Assembly (NCBI GenBank): GCA_017397695.1
Contig: JAFQIF010000002.1
Location: 1-41,720 of the forward strand
Length of the DNA stretch: 41,720 nucleotides
Source of the DNA: Clostridia bacterium
Lineage (GTDB): Bacteria > Bacillota_A > Clostridia > Christensenellales > Aristaeellaceae
Reading direction: 5' to 3'
Shown: piece by piece, positions 32,433 through 37,954 of the stretch
Numbering within the stretch: position 1 is the stretch's first letter
How the letters are laid out: every line of letters begins with the position of its first letter
Made by a program: the position numbers and the translations under genes
Notes under the pieces: generated by a model
What the model was told of the DNA's origin: nothing
Database searches by the model: none
What the model saw: only the letters and a program-made list of their open reading frames with translations

Positions 32433-32484
32433 TTGATAAGATAAGGATTTTCGCGTATAATAAAGGCAGGAAGGATAGCCTTCC
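32433..32484 (+). promoter_or_regulatory. Promoter and inverted repeat upstream of the MNT-HEPN cassette
   Basis: TTGATA (32433-32438), exactly 17 bases, TATAAT (32456-32461): a near-consensus sigma-A promoter pointing into the MNT gene. Just downstream is a perfect inverted repeat, GGAAGG (32469-32474), ATAG loop, CCTTCC (32479-32484). It could be an autoregulatory operator or leader hairpin. Confidence 0.8.
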
Positions 32485-32514
32485 ACACCACTATCGGGAA
32501 AGGAGAACTGTTGT

Positions 32515-32829
32515 ATGCCTATTGCTGAAATCAATGCGCTGAAGGACTGCTTCGTCGAACAGCTATCTCCTTTGAGCGTATACCTGTTTGGTTCCTACGC
32601 CGATGGGTCTTTTGACGAAGACAGTGACCTCGATTTTTACATCGTCGTGGATGATTCCCATACAGACATGCTTTCTCTGATGTCTAAGGCATATAAGTCT
32701 GTTCGTGGTGTCCGCACGCGTCCTGTCGATATTCTCGTGGGAACCAAGAGTAAGTTTGACGAACTCAAAAACAGCCCCACAGTTGAAAATGAAGTGTTCC
32801 GCAAGGGGGTTATGCTGTATGGCTCTTGA
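32515..32829 (+). CDS. MNT-domain minimal nucleotidyltransferase, antitoxin of an MNT-HEPN module
   Basis: 104 residues. The nucleotidyltransferase signature GSYADGSFDEDSDLDF (GS-x9-DxD pattern, with DLD as metal ligands) lies near residues 27-42, and a third acidic residue candidate is in RPVDILVG. In characterised MNT-HEPN pairs the MNT protein neutralises the HEPN RNase by AMPylating it or by binding. AAAGGAG lies 9 bases from the ATG. The stop overlaps the HEPN start by 11 bases, implying coupled translation. It is one of only two phage genes on the plus strand, and has its own promoter and terminator. Confidence 0.9.
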   Translation: MPIAEINALKDCFVEQLSPLSVYLFGSYADGSFDEDSDLDFYIVVDDSHTDMLSLMSKAYKSVRGVRTRPVDILVGTKSKFDELKNSPTVENEVFRKGVMLYGS

Positions 32830-33208
32830 TACACGGGTTTGGCTGGAGTTTGCGCAGACAGACCTCGCGGTTGCGCATCATCTGATGGATACCATGCATC
32901 CCAAACCCTTAGAAGTCATTTGCTATCACTGCCAGCAATGCGCTGAAAAAGCAATTAAGGCGGTATACATTGCCCTCAATCTGCCGGGCGGCTTGCCAAG
33001 GAAGCATGACCTGTCCTTTCTGCTTGAGCAAATGAAGAATCGCGTTCCGGTGTCGGACGAGATGCTTGACCATGCCGATGAACTCAATCCGTATGGCATC
33101 GTGGTGCGCTATCCAAGCCACATCGAGGTCGAAGAATATCACGCCGCTCGAGCAATGCGCTTCGCTGAAGAATTCCTTGCTTGGGCAAAGAATGCAATCA
33201 ATCAATGA
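32819..33208 (+). CDS. HEPN-domain protein, toxin of an MNT-HEPN module
   Basis: 129 residues from ATG 32819, which overlaps the end of the MNT gene; longer readings of this frame lie inside MNT and are not supported. The all-alpha HEPN fold is recognisable from WLEFAQTDLAVAHHLMD, then CYHCQQCAEKAIKAVYIAL near residues 38-56, KHDLSFLLEQM, and the C-terminal EEYHAARAMRFAEEFLAWAK. The catalytic Rx4-6H of RNase HEPNs is not obvious: VVRYPSHIEVEEYH offers R-x3-H or a longer spacing. It may be a variant or weak RNase. The stop TGA at 33206-33208 adjoins the opposing stop of the tail chaperone extension in TGATCA. Confidence 0.88.
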   Translation: MALDTRVWLEFAQTDLAVAHHLMDTMHPKPLEVICYHCQQCAEKAIKAVYIALNLPGGLPRKHDLSFLLEQMKNRVPVSDEMLDHADELNPYGIVVRYPSHIEVEEYHAARAMRFAEEFLAWAKNAINQ

Positions 33209-33400
33209 TCACGGCTTTATAGAAGGCCATACTGTATCGATGAATCCGGGCTTCGGCTCGGATTTCTTTTTGTTTCTACGGGCATTCCACGCCCGAACAC
33301 GTAAAAAGCCGAGAAGATCGGTTTGATCTATCTCGGCCATGCGCCACCCGCCTTCCAGCAGGGAGTTATAGGTGCTGTAAATAAAATCCGGCAGCGTCAG
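33209..33400 (-). CDS. Tail assembly chaperone, second (GT-type) product in the -1 frame
   Basis: 63 codons in the -1 frame relative to the upstream chaperone gene. The protein contains LPDFIYSTYNSLLEGGW, MAEIDQTDLLGFLRVRAWNA, a Lys/Arg-rich linker, and ends DTVWPSIKP. This matches my recollection of C-terminal chaperone domains in phages of gut Firmicutes. Its start is unsettled. A CTG at 33400 overlaps the upstream TGA (CTGA) with GGAAG 8 bases before it, fitting termination-reinitiation. Alternatively it is reached by a -1 ribosomal frameshift, as in many siphoviruses. The -1 frame stays open far upstream. No ATG allows more than 43 residues. Confidence 0.7.
   Translation of the reverse strand: MTLPDFIYSTYNSLLEGGWRMAEIDQTDLLGFLRVRAWNARRNKKKSEPKPGFIDTVWPSIKP
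33243..33275 (+). terminator. Intrinsic terminator of the MNT-HEPN cassette
   Basis: Arms AATCCGGGC (33243-33251) and GCTCGGATT (33256-33264) pair over 9 bp with one G-U and a TTCG tetraloop, followed by TTTCTTTTTGTTT. It lies 35 bases after the HEPN stop and is encoded within the opposite-strand chaperone extension. Confidence 0.85.
33303..33337 (-). terminator. Terminator-like hairpin inside the chaperone extension
   Basis: On the minus strand GCCGAGATAGATC pairs with GATCTTCTCGGC (one bulged base), loop AAACC, then TTTTTAC. It lies 60 bases past the TGA that ends the first chaperone frame and ahead of the tape measure gene. It could attenuate the tail operon unless ribosomes translate the extension frame through it. 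Confidence 0.5.
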
Positions 33401-33783
33401 GATGCCGCTTCCGTCGGCTGTGCCGTCGGCGTTGCCTGCGCTGCTTTCGTAGGGAACTCGTCCAGAATCTCCGTAGTTTGGGACTGTACCGCCATGAGCG
33501 CAAACGCAATGTCGTGCATCAGGCGATCCACCGGATATCCGTCCAGGACTTCATCAGGGGTAAACTGATTGCCAAACAGGATGCAAAACCAGCGGATCAT
33601 CACATCCATTGCATCGGCAATGTTCAGCGTTTCCCCTTCGGGTAGCGTTTCACCCTTGACCGCCGCATTGGACAAAGAGACGATCCGGGCATACATTTTA
33701 GCGGCAGGCTCCATCTCACGAAGGGCTCTGCCGCTTACAAAGTCAACCGTATATTTCTGTTTTCCAAGGGTACAGGTAATCAT
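33397..33783 (-). CDS. Tail assembly chaperone, first (G-type) product
   Basis: 128 residues from ATG 33783 (GAGGAGGTCTAT upstream); an earlier in-frame start is less well placed. Starts MITCTLGKQKYTVDFVSGRALREM; the middle NAAVKGETLPEGETLNIADAMD and DEVLDGYPVDRLMHDIAFALMAVQ resemble Firmicutes phage tail assembly chaperones. The C-terminal tail is a disordered Ala/Thr/Pro stretch. It should coat the tape measure protein during tail assembly. Between major tail protein and tape measure, as expected, although accessory genes intervene on both sides. Confidence 0.82.
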   Translation of the reverse strand: MITCTLGKQKYTVDFVSGRALREMEPAAKMYARIVSLSNAAVKGETLPEGETLNIADAMDVMIRWFCILFGNQFTPDEVLDGYPVDRLMHDIAFALMAVQSQTTEILDEFPTKAAQATPTAQPTEAAS

Positions 33784-33793
33784 ATAGACCTCC

Positions 33794-34090
33794 TCATACA
33801 TCCAGTCCAAGCAGGCTACGAATGGTGCGCTTGCGGCCCAGCATCGGGCAGTCCTCCAGCAGGGACTTGTCGTTCAGGTAGCGTTCCAGCGTGGCGCGGG
33901 CTTTGCAGATGGTATCATCGTCCAGCTTATTGGCATCCGCAAAATAGCCATGCCGCAGAAACGTGGTGGGATTCGTGGAAAAGTGAACCGGTTCCTCCGG
34001 ATGGATATTGCTCATAGCAAACAGGCCATTCTCCAGTTCAAAAATGGCGTTCCAGTCCCGGATGCCGGATACAACGCGCTTGATGTTCAT
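33794..34090 (-). CDS. Unknown 98-residue phage protein
   Basis: 98 residues with a strong AGGAGG 8 bases before the ATG. It contains RDWNAIFELENGLFAMSNIHPEE, a Tyr/Phe-containing centre, and a helical C terminus (CKARATLERYLNDKSLLEDC). No family recognised and no membrane segment. It lies directly between the Gly-rich accessory protein and the tail chaperone gene, 10 bases ahead of the latter, so it could be a small structural cofactor or part of the accessory island. Confidence 0.7.
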   Translation of the reverse strand: MNIKRVVSGIRDWNAIFELENGLFAMSNIHPEEPVHFSTNPTTFLRHGYFADANKLDDDTICKARATLERYLNDKSLLEDCPMLGRKRTIRSLLGLDV

Positions 34091-34101
34091 AATGCTTCCT
34101 C

Positions 34102-34902
34102 CTAATAGGGTCGTCCCTGATAATAGACCTTCACGCCCTTGGCGCGAAGCTTTCTGAGCAATTCCTGTGTCGGCGGGCTGTGTTTGAAGTTGATGCTGTC
34201 CACATCATCAATCGTCAGCGCACCGTGATATTGCAGTTCCAGATACGCGCCGTGTGTTACGCCGCGCAGCCAGTCGCGCACATTGCCGACATCGCCTTCG
34301 CTGCTTTGCACGCGCCGGACAAGATCGCTGGCAGACATGCCATCGCGCCATATGCCTGCGATAGAATTGGTGTTGACCTTACCGGCGATTGCTTCGCCGA
34401 TGGATGCAGGATACAGACTGTCGTCCGTTGTATACGTCAGCCGGTCAATAACCCTGTCGCGCTTGAAGCGTACCGTTGTATCTCCATAGCCGGAATTGTT
34501 ATAGGCCGATATGTCCCGGGAAACCAGATATCCATATCGCTCAAAGTCTGCCGGGCGCATATTGCGCACATCCGAGCCGAACAGCTGCTCGGTGGCCTGC
34601 CTGCGGCTGTCGAAGTCCAGCGAACCCTGCGAGGTATGCGTCTGGAACTGATTCTTGAAGCCCTCGGCGATAACGTTCTCCAGATATTCACTGCGGATGT
34701 CCATGCCGAAGTCGTGTGCCGCAAACAGCCGTCCCAGCTGCTGGGAGATATACTGCTGCTGAGCAGGAGTCAGATCAGCAAATTCCCGCCGAAGCCAGCG
34801 CTGTTCATACTGCGCATAATTTGCCAGTGAAAGCGGCAATGCATTGTTGTCCCGCTGACCGCCCCCACCTCCGCCGTGAGATCGTCCGCCTCGTCCTCCC
34901 AT
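34102..34902 (-). CDS. Unknown Gly-rich-N-terminus phage accessory protein (MGGRG type)
   Basis: 266 residues. It begins MGGRGGRSHGGGGGG, a signature start seen on many accessory proteins of Firmicutes phages and conjugative elements. The body is charged and mostly helical, then RDRVIDRLTYTTDDSLYPASIGEAI and THGAYLELQYHGALTIDDVDSINF suggest a compact alpha/beta domain. The Arg-rich strand followed by TYTTDDSL recalls ADP-ribosyltransferase-like or DUF3626-like folds, but that is only an impression. AGAGGTAATGTCGT precedes the ATG. It lies 6 bases after the DUF4417 gene, so the two are probably one functional unit. Confidence 0.65.
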   Translation of the reverse strand: MGGRGGRSHGGGGGGQRDNNALPLSLANYAQYEQRWLRREFADLTPAQQQYISQQLGRLFAAHDFGMDIRSEYLENVIAEGFKNQFQTHTSQGSLDFDSRRQATEQLFGSDVRNMRPADFERYGYLVSRDISAYNNSGYGDTTVRFKRDRVIDRLTYTTDDSLYPASIGEAIAGKVNTNSIAGIWRDGMSASDLVRRVQSSEGDVGNVRDWLRGVTHGAYLELQYHGALTIDDVDSINFKHSPPTQELLRKLRAKGVKVYYQGRPY

Positions 34903-34908
34903 ACGACA

Positions 34909-35559
34909 TTACCTCTCTTTCAAAGAGAAAGCAAGTTCTTTTGTGAAGGTTTCGTAGTACGGCGCGTGGTGTTCAATATTGCCACTGCACTCATCAGGGA
35001 CATCGCCGAAGAAGATAATCTTTTCGGGCTGCAGCCGTGTCCGCATTTCGCGATAGCCGTTGATGAACAGCTTTCGGCTGTCCTTATTCTTCATGGTGCC
35101 AACAGAGGAAACAGCAACAGTGCCGCCCTCCGGTTCTCCGTCAAAGCACCACGAAAAGCTGTCCCTGTCTGCCCAGCTGATGGACGGGATGGTGTTCACG
35201 CCAAAGCGCTGCCAATATGCGCCCAGCTGGTGCTTTCGCCAGTGATTATAGATCTGCACGGCACGGGAGTAGTCGGCAAACAGTGAGAAATCCGGGGTCA
35301 TGACGGCCTTGAAGCCCCGCAGGAACATGGCATACCGGGTCGGGTCATTCCATACCCGCAGGAACAGATAGTCATCTATGAAAAAATGTACTCCAAGGTT
35401 TGAGCGGGACTGCTCTTTCAGGGCGTGATTGAAGCGAATCCAGCCGATGCGCTCGTCCAGATGCACAGGATGCAGTTTAGGGATGCCATATTCACCAGCC
35501 AGTTCAAACTGCCCCAGATCGAGGTTATGCCCGTTGCGTTTTACGGATTCGAGCGACAT
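34909..35559 (-). CDS. DUF4417 domain protein
   Basis: 216 residues from ATG 35559 (AAAGGAGG, 6-base spacing from its end after ATGCCC). Family hallmarks are HFFIDDYLFLRVWNDPTRY, FKAVMTPDFSLFADYSRAVQ, QIYNHWRKHQLGAYWQ, GVNTIPSISWADRDSFSW and the Gly-rich AVSSVGTM segment. DUF4417 occurs widely in phages and mobile elements of Firmicutes; its function is unknown to me. It lies directly after the major tail hairpin and in front of the Gly-rich gene, as the first gene of an accessory island in the tail operon. Confidence 0.8.
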   Translation of the reverse strand: MSLESVKRNGHNLDLGQFELAGEYGIPKLHPVHLDERIGWIRFNHALKEQSRSNLGVHFFIDDYLFLRVWNDPTRYAMFLRGFKAVMTPDFSLFADYSRAVQIYNHWRKHQLGAYWQRFGVNTIPSISWADRDSFSWCFDGEPEGGTVAVSSVGTMKNKDSRKLFINGYREMRTRLQPEKIIFFGDVPDECSGNIEHHAPYYETFTKELAFSLKER

Positions 35560-35584
35560 GGGCATCCTCCTTTCCACATAAATG

Positions 35585-35620
35585 CACAGCGCTCACAGGA
35601 TTTCTCCCATGAGCGCTGTG
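35585..35620 (-). terminator. Perfect 11-bp hairpin after the major tail gene
   Basis: Arms CACAGCGCTCA (35585-35595) and TGAGCGCTGTG (35610-35620), 14-base loop. There is no T-run, so it more likely stabilises the abundant major tail mRNA or partly attenuates transcription into the accessory island than stops it outright. Confidence 0.5.
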
Positions 35621-35627
35621 AGTGTTA

Positions 35628-36233
35628 TCAGGCCGCAGTAATGGTCGGCTCGTATACCGTATCGAGGAAAGTGGCGGCCTTCTCGGCAGTGAAGCCATTC
35701 TCGCCTTCGTCGGCGACCGCCTGATAGCGACCGTCGTGGGTACGCTTGATGGCAGTAAATTCGACGTTGCCGGTCTGGCGGGTCACCGTGTCACCTTCCT
35801 TGGTCTGATAGGTTTCGGTGACAGGCTTGGCACGTACCTTATACAGCCACACATAACGGTACTTGCCGTTGCTCTTTTCACTCTTAAAGCCTACCGCAAA
35901 ATAAGGCGGCTTGTCAGATGCGGAGCGGATCAGGACACCGTTATCGTCGATGGTGTTGTTCAGGAGCATTTCCTGAATAGTCAACGGAAGGTCGGCCAGC
36001 TTCAGAGAGAAACTCAGCTCCGGGTCAGGATACAGTACGTCGAATTCCACGTCATCGGCGTACTGAACATCGGGATCGGCGTTTTCAGGCGTAACAGACG
36101 CTTCAATCGCGCCAGCAACCGCCTGCACAGTGCCATAGGTGCATTCCGCTTCGGTGTCAGCCGTCAGCGGCGCAATGACCACGTTTTTAAGACCGATGGT
36201 CGAGGAAACCGTGGGAGAAGCAGTAACTGCCAT
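35628..36233 (-). CDS. Major tail protein (phi13/TP901-type)
   Basis: 201 residues with GGAGGTAAAAACCT ahead of the ATG. VSSTIGLKNVVIAPLTAD at the N terminus, YVWLYKVRAKPVTETYQTKEGDT in the middle and NVEFTAIKRTHDGRYQA near the C terminus match the major tail tube protein family. It polymerises into the tail tube. It follows the two tail-completion genes, the standard order. Confidence 0.9.
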   Translation of the reverse strand: MAVTASPTVSSTIGLKNVVIAPLTADTEAECTYGTVQAVAGAIEASVTPENADPDVQYADDVEFDVLYPDPELSFSLKLADLPLTIQEMLLNNTIDDNGVLIRSASDKPPYFAVGFKSEKSNGKYRYVWLYKVRAKPVTETYQTKEGDTVTRQTGNVEFTAIKRTHDGRYQAVADEGENGFTAEKAATFLDTVYEPTITAA

Positions 36234-36250
36234 AGGTTTTTACCTCCATA

Positions 36251-36676
36251 TCATTTCTTCAGTTCGTTGAGTAATCCGTCCCGGATGATGCCGTAGGCTT
36301 CATCCTGCCGGGTATCATAAGCGGGACGGATATAGGGATGTGCGGGCGCAGGCCCGGGGCCGCCGTGGCCATACTCGACATAGGCGGGATAGTAATCCTC
36401 TTCATCCCAATCCTTGCGGTGGACACCTATGGTGATATGCTGACCACCTTTGCGGCGGCGCTTCACCTTGCCTACATTGAGTGCGCCATGCAGCTTTCCT
36501 TCGATAATCTTGGGATCGCTGCTGGCATTGGCCTTCATCTGCTGATGGATGGGCTGTGCGGCAGCGGTAAGGATGCGCTTTGCAGTGGGTGCGCCCTCGT
36601 CGTTGGTATTGAGCCGGTTGGCCATTTTTTCGATCTGACCTGCCAGCTCGGCAAAGCCATCTGTGTGCATGGGCAT
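36251..36676 (-). CDS. HK97 gp10-like tail completion protein
   Basis: 141 residues from ATG 36676, which shares one base with the upstream stop (TAATG) and has GAGGGAG upstream. FAELAGQIEKMANRLNTNDEGAP, AAQPIHQQMKANA and the C-terminal YVEYGHGGPGPAPAHPYIRPAYD are typical of the HK97 gp10 family at the head-tail interface. Tightly packed with the genes on both sides. Confidence 0.88.
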   Translation of the reverse strand: MPMHTDGFAELAGQIEKMANRLNTNDEGAPTAKRILTAAAQPIHQQMKANASSDPKIIEGKLHGALNVGKVKRRRKGGQHITIGVHRKDWDEEDYYPAYVEYGHGGPGPAPAHPYIRPAYDTRQDEAYGIIRDGLLNELKK

Positions 36677-37029
36677 TAGACCAGCTCCCTCAAGCACCAT
36701 GTCCACTGCACGGTGTACTGGCCGGTGGCGGTATCGTAAGCAGGCTGGTTATATCCGCGATCCGATTCCTCCACCATACCGAAGCCTGCAGTGTACATAG
36801 CTGTGCGGATTTTATAGCGCATCTCTGTGGGGTCAATGCCCGACCAGAGATTCAGATAGATATAGGTGCGATAGAGCGACGGATGATCGTCCTCATGCGC
36901 TGCCTCAGTGGTTGTGGTGGAATACACCACGTACTGATCCGGAGGATTCTGCTGCATAGAGGTCGCCCGCCAGACACCGGCATACACCGGAATGCCGATG
37001 TCTTTGAGCGCTTCCTGTACCTGTTTCAT
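36676..37029 (-). CDS. Tail completion/terminator-like protein
   Basis: 117 residues from the ATG at 37029, which overlaps the previous gene's stop (ATGA). It starts MKQVQEALKDIGIPVYAGVWRAT and contains DQYVVYSTTTTEAAHEDD and YIYLNLWSG, resembling the tail terminator/gp11-like proteins that follow the gp10 homologue in Firmicutes phages. Longer readings of the frame enter the adaptor gene and are not supported. Assignment rests on position plus these motifs. Confidence 0.75.
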   Translation of the reverse strand: MKQVQEALKDIGIPVYAGVWRATSMQQNPPDQYVVYSTTTTEAAHEDDHPSLYRTYIYLNLWSGIDPTEMRYKIRTAMYTAGFGMVEESDRGYNQPAYDTATGQYTVQWTWCLRELV

Positions 37030-37385
37030 CCGCTCACGCCCTTTGCACGGGAAGCCTTCAGGCCGAGATATGCCTTGGTGAAGGCGTACTCGCCCAGCGT
37101 GGAGATTTCCCACTTCTCGCCGCTGAACAACACCCACATGCCCGGCTTTACGTCCGAACGATATCGGATGGTGAAGTTGACCACCTGCTCGGTGTTCATC
37201 ACGTCAGCGGCGCGATAGTGCTGGTTGCCTGCGTCGATGGCAGAAGCCCATACCTTGCACAGGATCACGTCCTTCGGCTCCGGGTAGCCGTTCTCGTTGA
37301 TGGTGTTCTCCGTGTAGCCAATCTGCACACGGTGGCGAAGATCGCCGGGATGCGGCGTTCCGTCAAAGGATTTGTATCCACGCAA
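37026..37385 (-). CDS. Head-tail adaptor (SPP1 gp16 / HK97 gp9-like)
   Basis: 119 residues. The start appears to be TTG at 37385 with GGAGGTGATGATCG ahead of it. HPGDLRHRVQIGYTENTINENGYPE, VWASAIDAGNQHYRAADV and FTIRYRSDVKPGMWVLF are the classic head-tail joining family signature. It closes the connector between portal and tail. Overlaps the next gene by 4 bases. Confidence 0.9.
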   Translation of the reverse strand: MRGYKSFDGTPHPGDLRHRVQIGYTENTINENGYPEPKDVILCKVWASAIDAGNQHYRAADVMNTEQVVNFTIRYRSDVKPGMWVLFSGEKWEISTLGEYAFTKAYLGLKASRAKGVSG

Positions 37386-37400
37386 CGATCATCACCTCCA

Positions 37401-37685
37401 TCAGAACATTTTGTCGGGATCGCGGTACGGGTAAAGCAGGTTCTCAAAGGCCATGCGCATGGTCACATAGATCGTGCGGTCGGGATTGTCGCGGTTCTCA
37501 TAGTAGTGAGAAACCATCAGGAGAACAGCAAGCCGCACAGGCGGGGCTGCGTTGTCCCCAAACTCTGTGCGGCAAAAGTCCTCCGCAGCGGCCTGCGCCT
37601 GCTGGATGAGATCTTCGATGTAATCATCTTCGTCTGCATCCTCTATGCGCAGGTGCTGCTTGACATCATTTGCGGTGAGAATCAC
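37401..37685 (-). CDS. Head-tail connector (gp6-like)
   Basis: 94 residues with a GTG start at 37685 that overlaps the upstream TGA (GTGA). ILTANDVKQHLRIEDADEDDYI and LIQQAQAAAEDFC followed by VRLAVLLMVSHYYENRD are diagnostic of the gp6/gp15-like connector family that attaches below the portal. Confidence 0.92.
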   Translation of the reverse strand: MILTANDVKQHLRIEDADEDDYIEDLIQQAQAAAEDFCRTEFGDNAAPPVRLAVLLMVSHYYENRDNPDRTIYVTMRMAFENLLYPYRDPDKMF

Positions 37686-37939
37686 GTGGCATCAGGGCTT
37701 TCCATCAAACCGGCATTGCGCAGGAGCGCAAGCAGGCGGTTATAGTCCTCCCGGAGCGCAGCAACTGTGGTCGCTTCACTGTCCGGCAGACTGGGAAGCA
37801 CAACCGGCTCCCCGACGGCGGGAAGGTCAAACAGCCCCTCCGCGCCTTCCACGGTGGCACCGGGCAGGAACGTCAGCTTACCGCCGATGACCCACTCATT
37901 GCCGCCGTGGGCATGGTAGTTACGGGTAGAATAGCTCAT
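37682..37939 (-). CDS. Head fiber-like protein
   Basis: 85 residues with GAGGAGGTTTTTGT ahead of the ATG. YHAHGGNEWVIGGKLTFLPGATVEG and the C-terminal ATTVAALREDYNRLLALLRNAGLM match small proteins annotated as head fiber proteins, found between capsid and connector genes in Firmicutes phages. A trimeric capsid decoration is the family idea; not tested here. Confidence 0.8.
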   Translation of the reverse strand: MSYSTRNYHAHGGNEWVIGGKLTFLPGATVEGAEGLFDLPAVGEPVVLPSLPDSEATTVAALREDYNRLLALLRNAGLMESPDAT

Positions 37940-37954
37940 ACAAAAACCTCCTCA

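Noticed and set aside
32705..32818. Longer N terminus for the HEPN protein
   Set aside because: It would overlap the MNT gene by 125 bases and adds residues unlike HEPN; ATG 32819 gives the usual length.
33460..33475. C-CCA-AAC slippery heptamer in the chaperone gene
   Set aside because: It is a canonical slip sequence but lies in the wrong register relative to the zero frame, so it cannot drive the needed -1 shift there.
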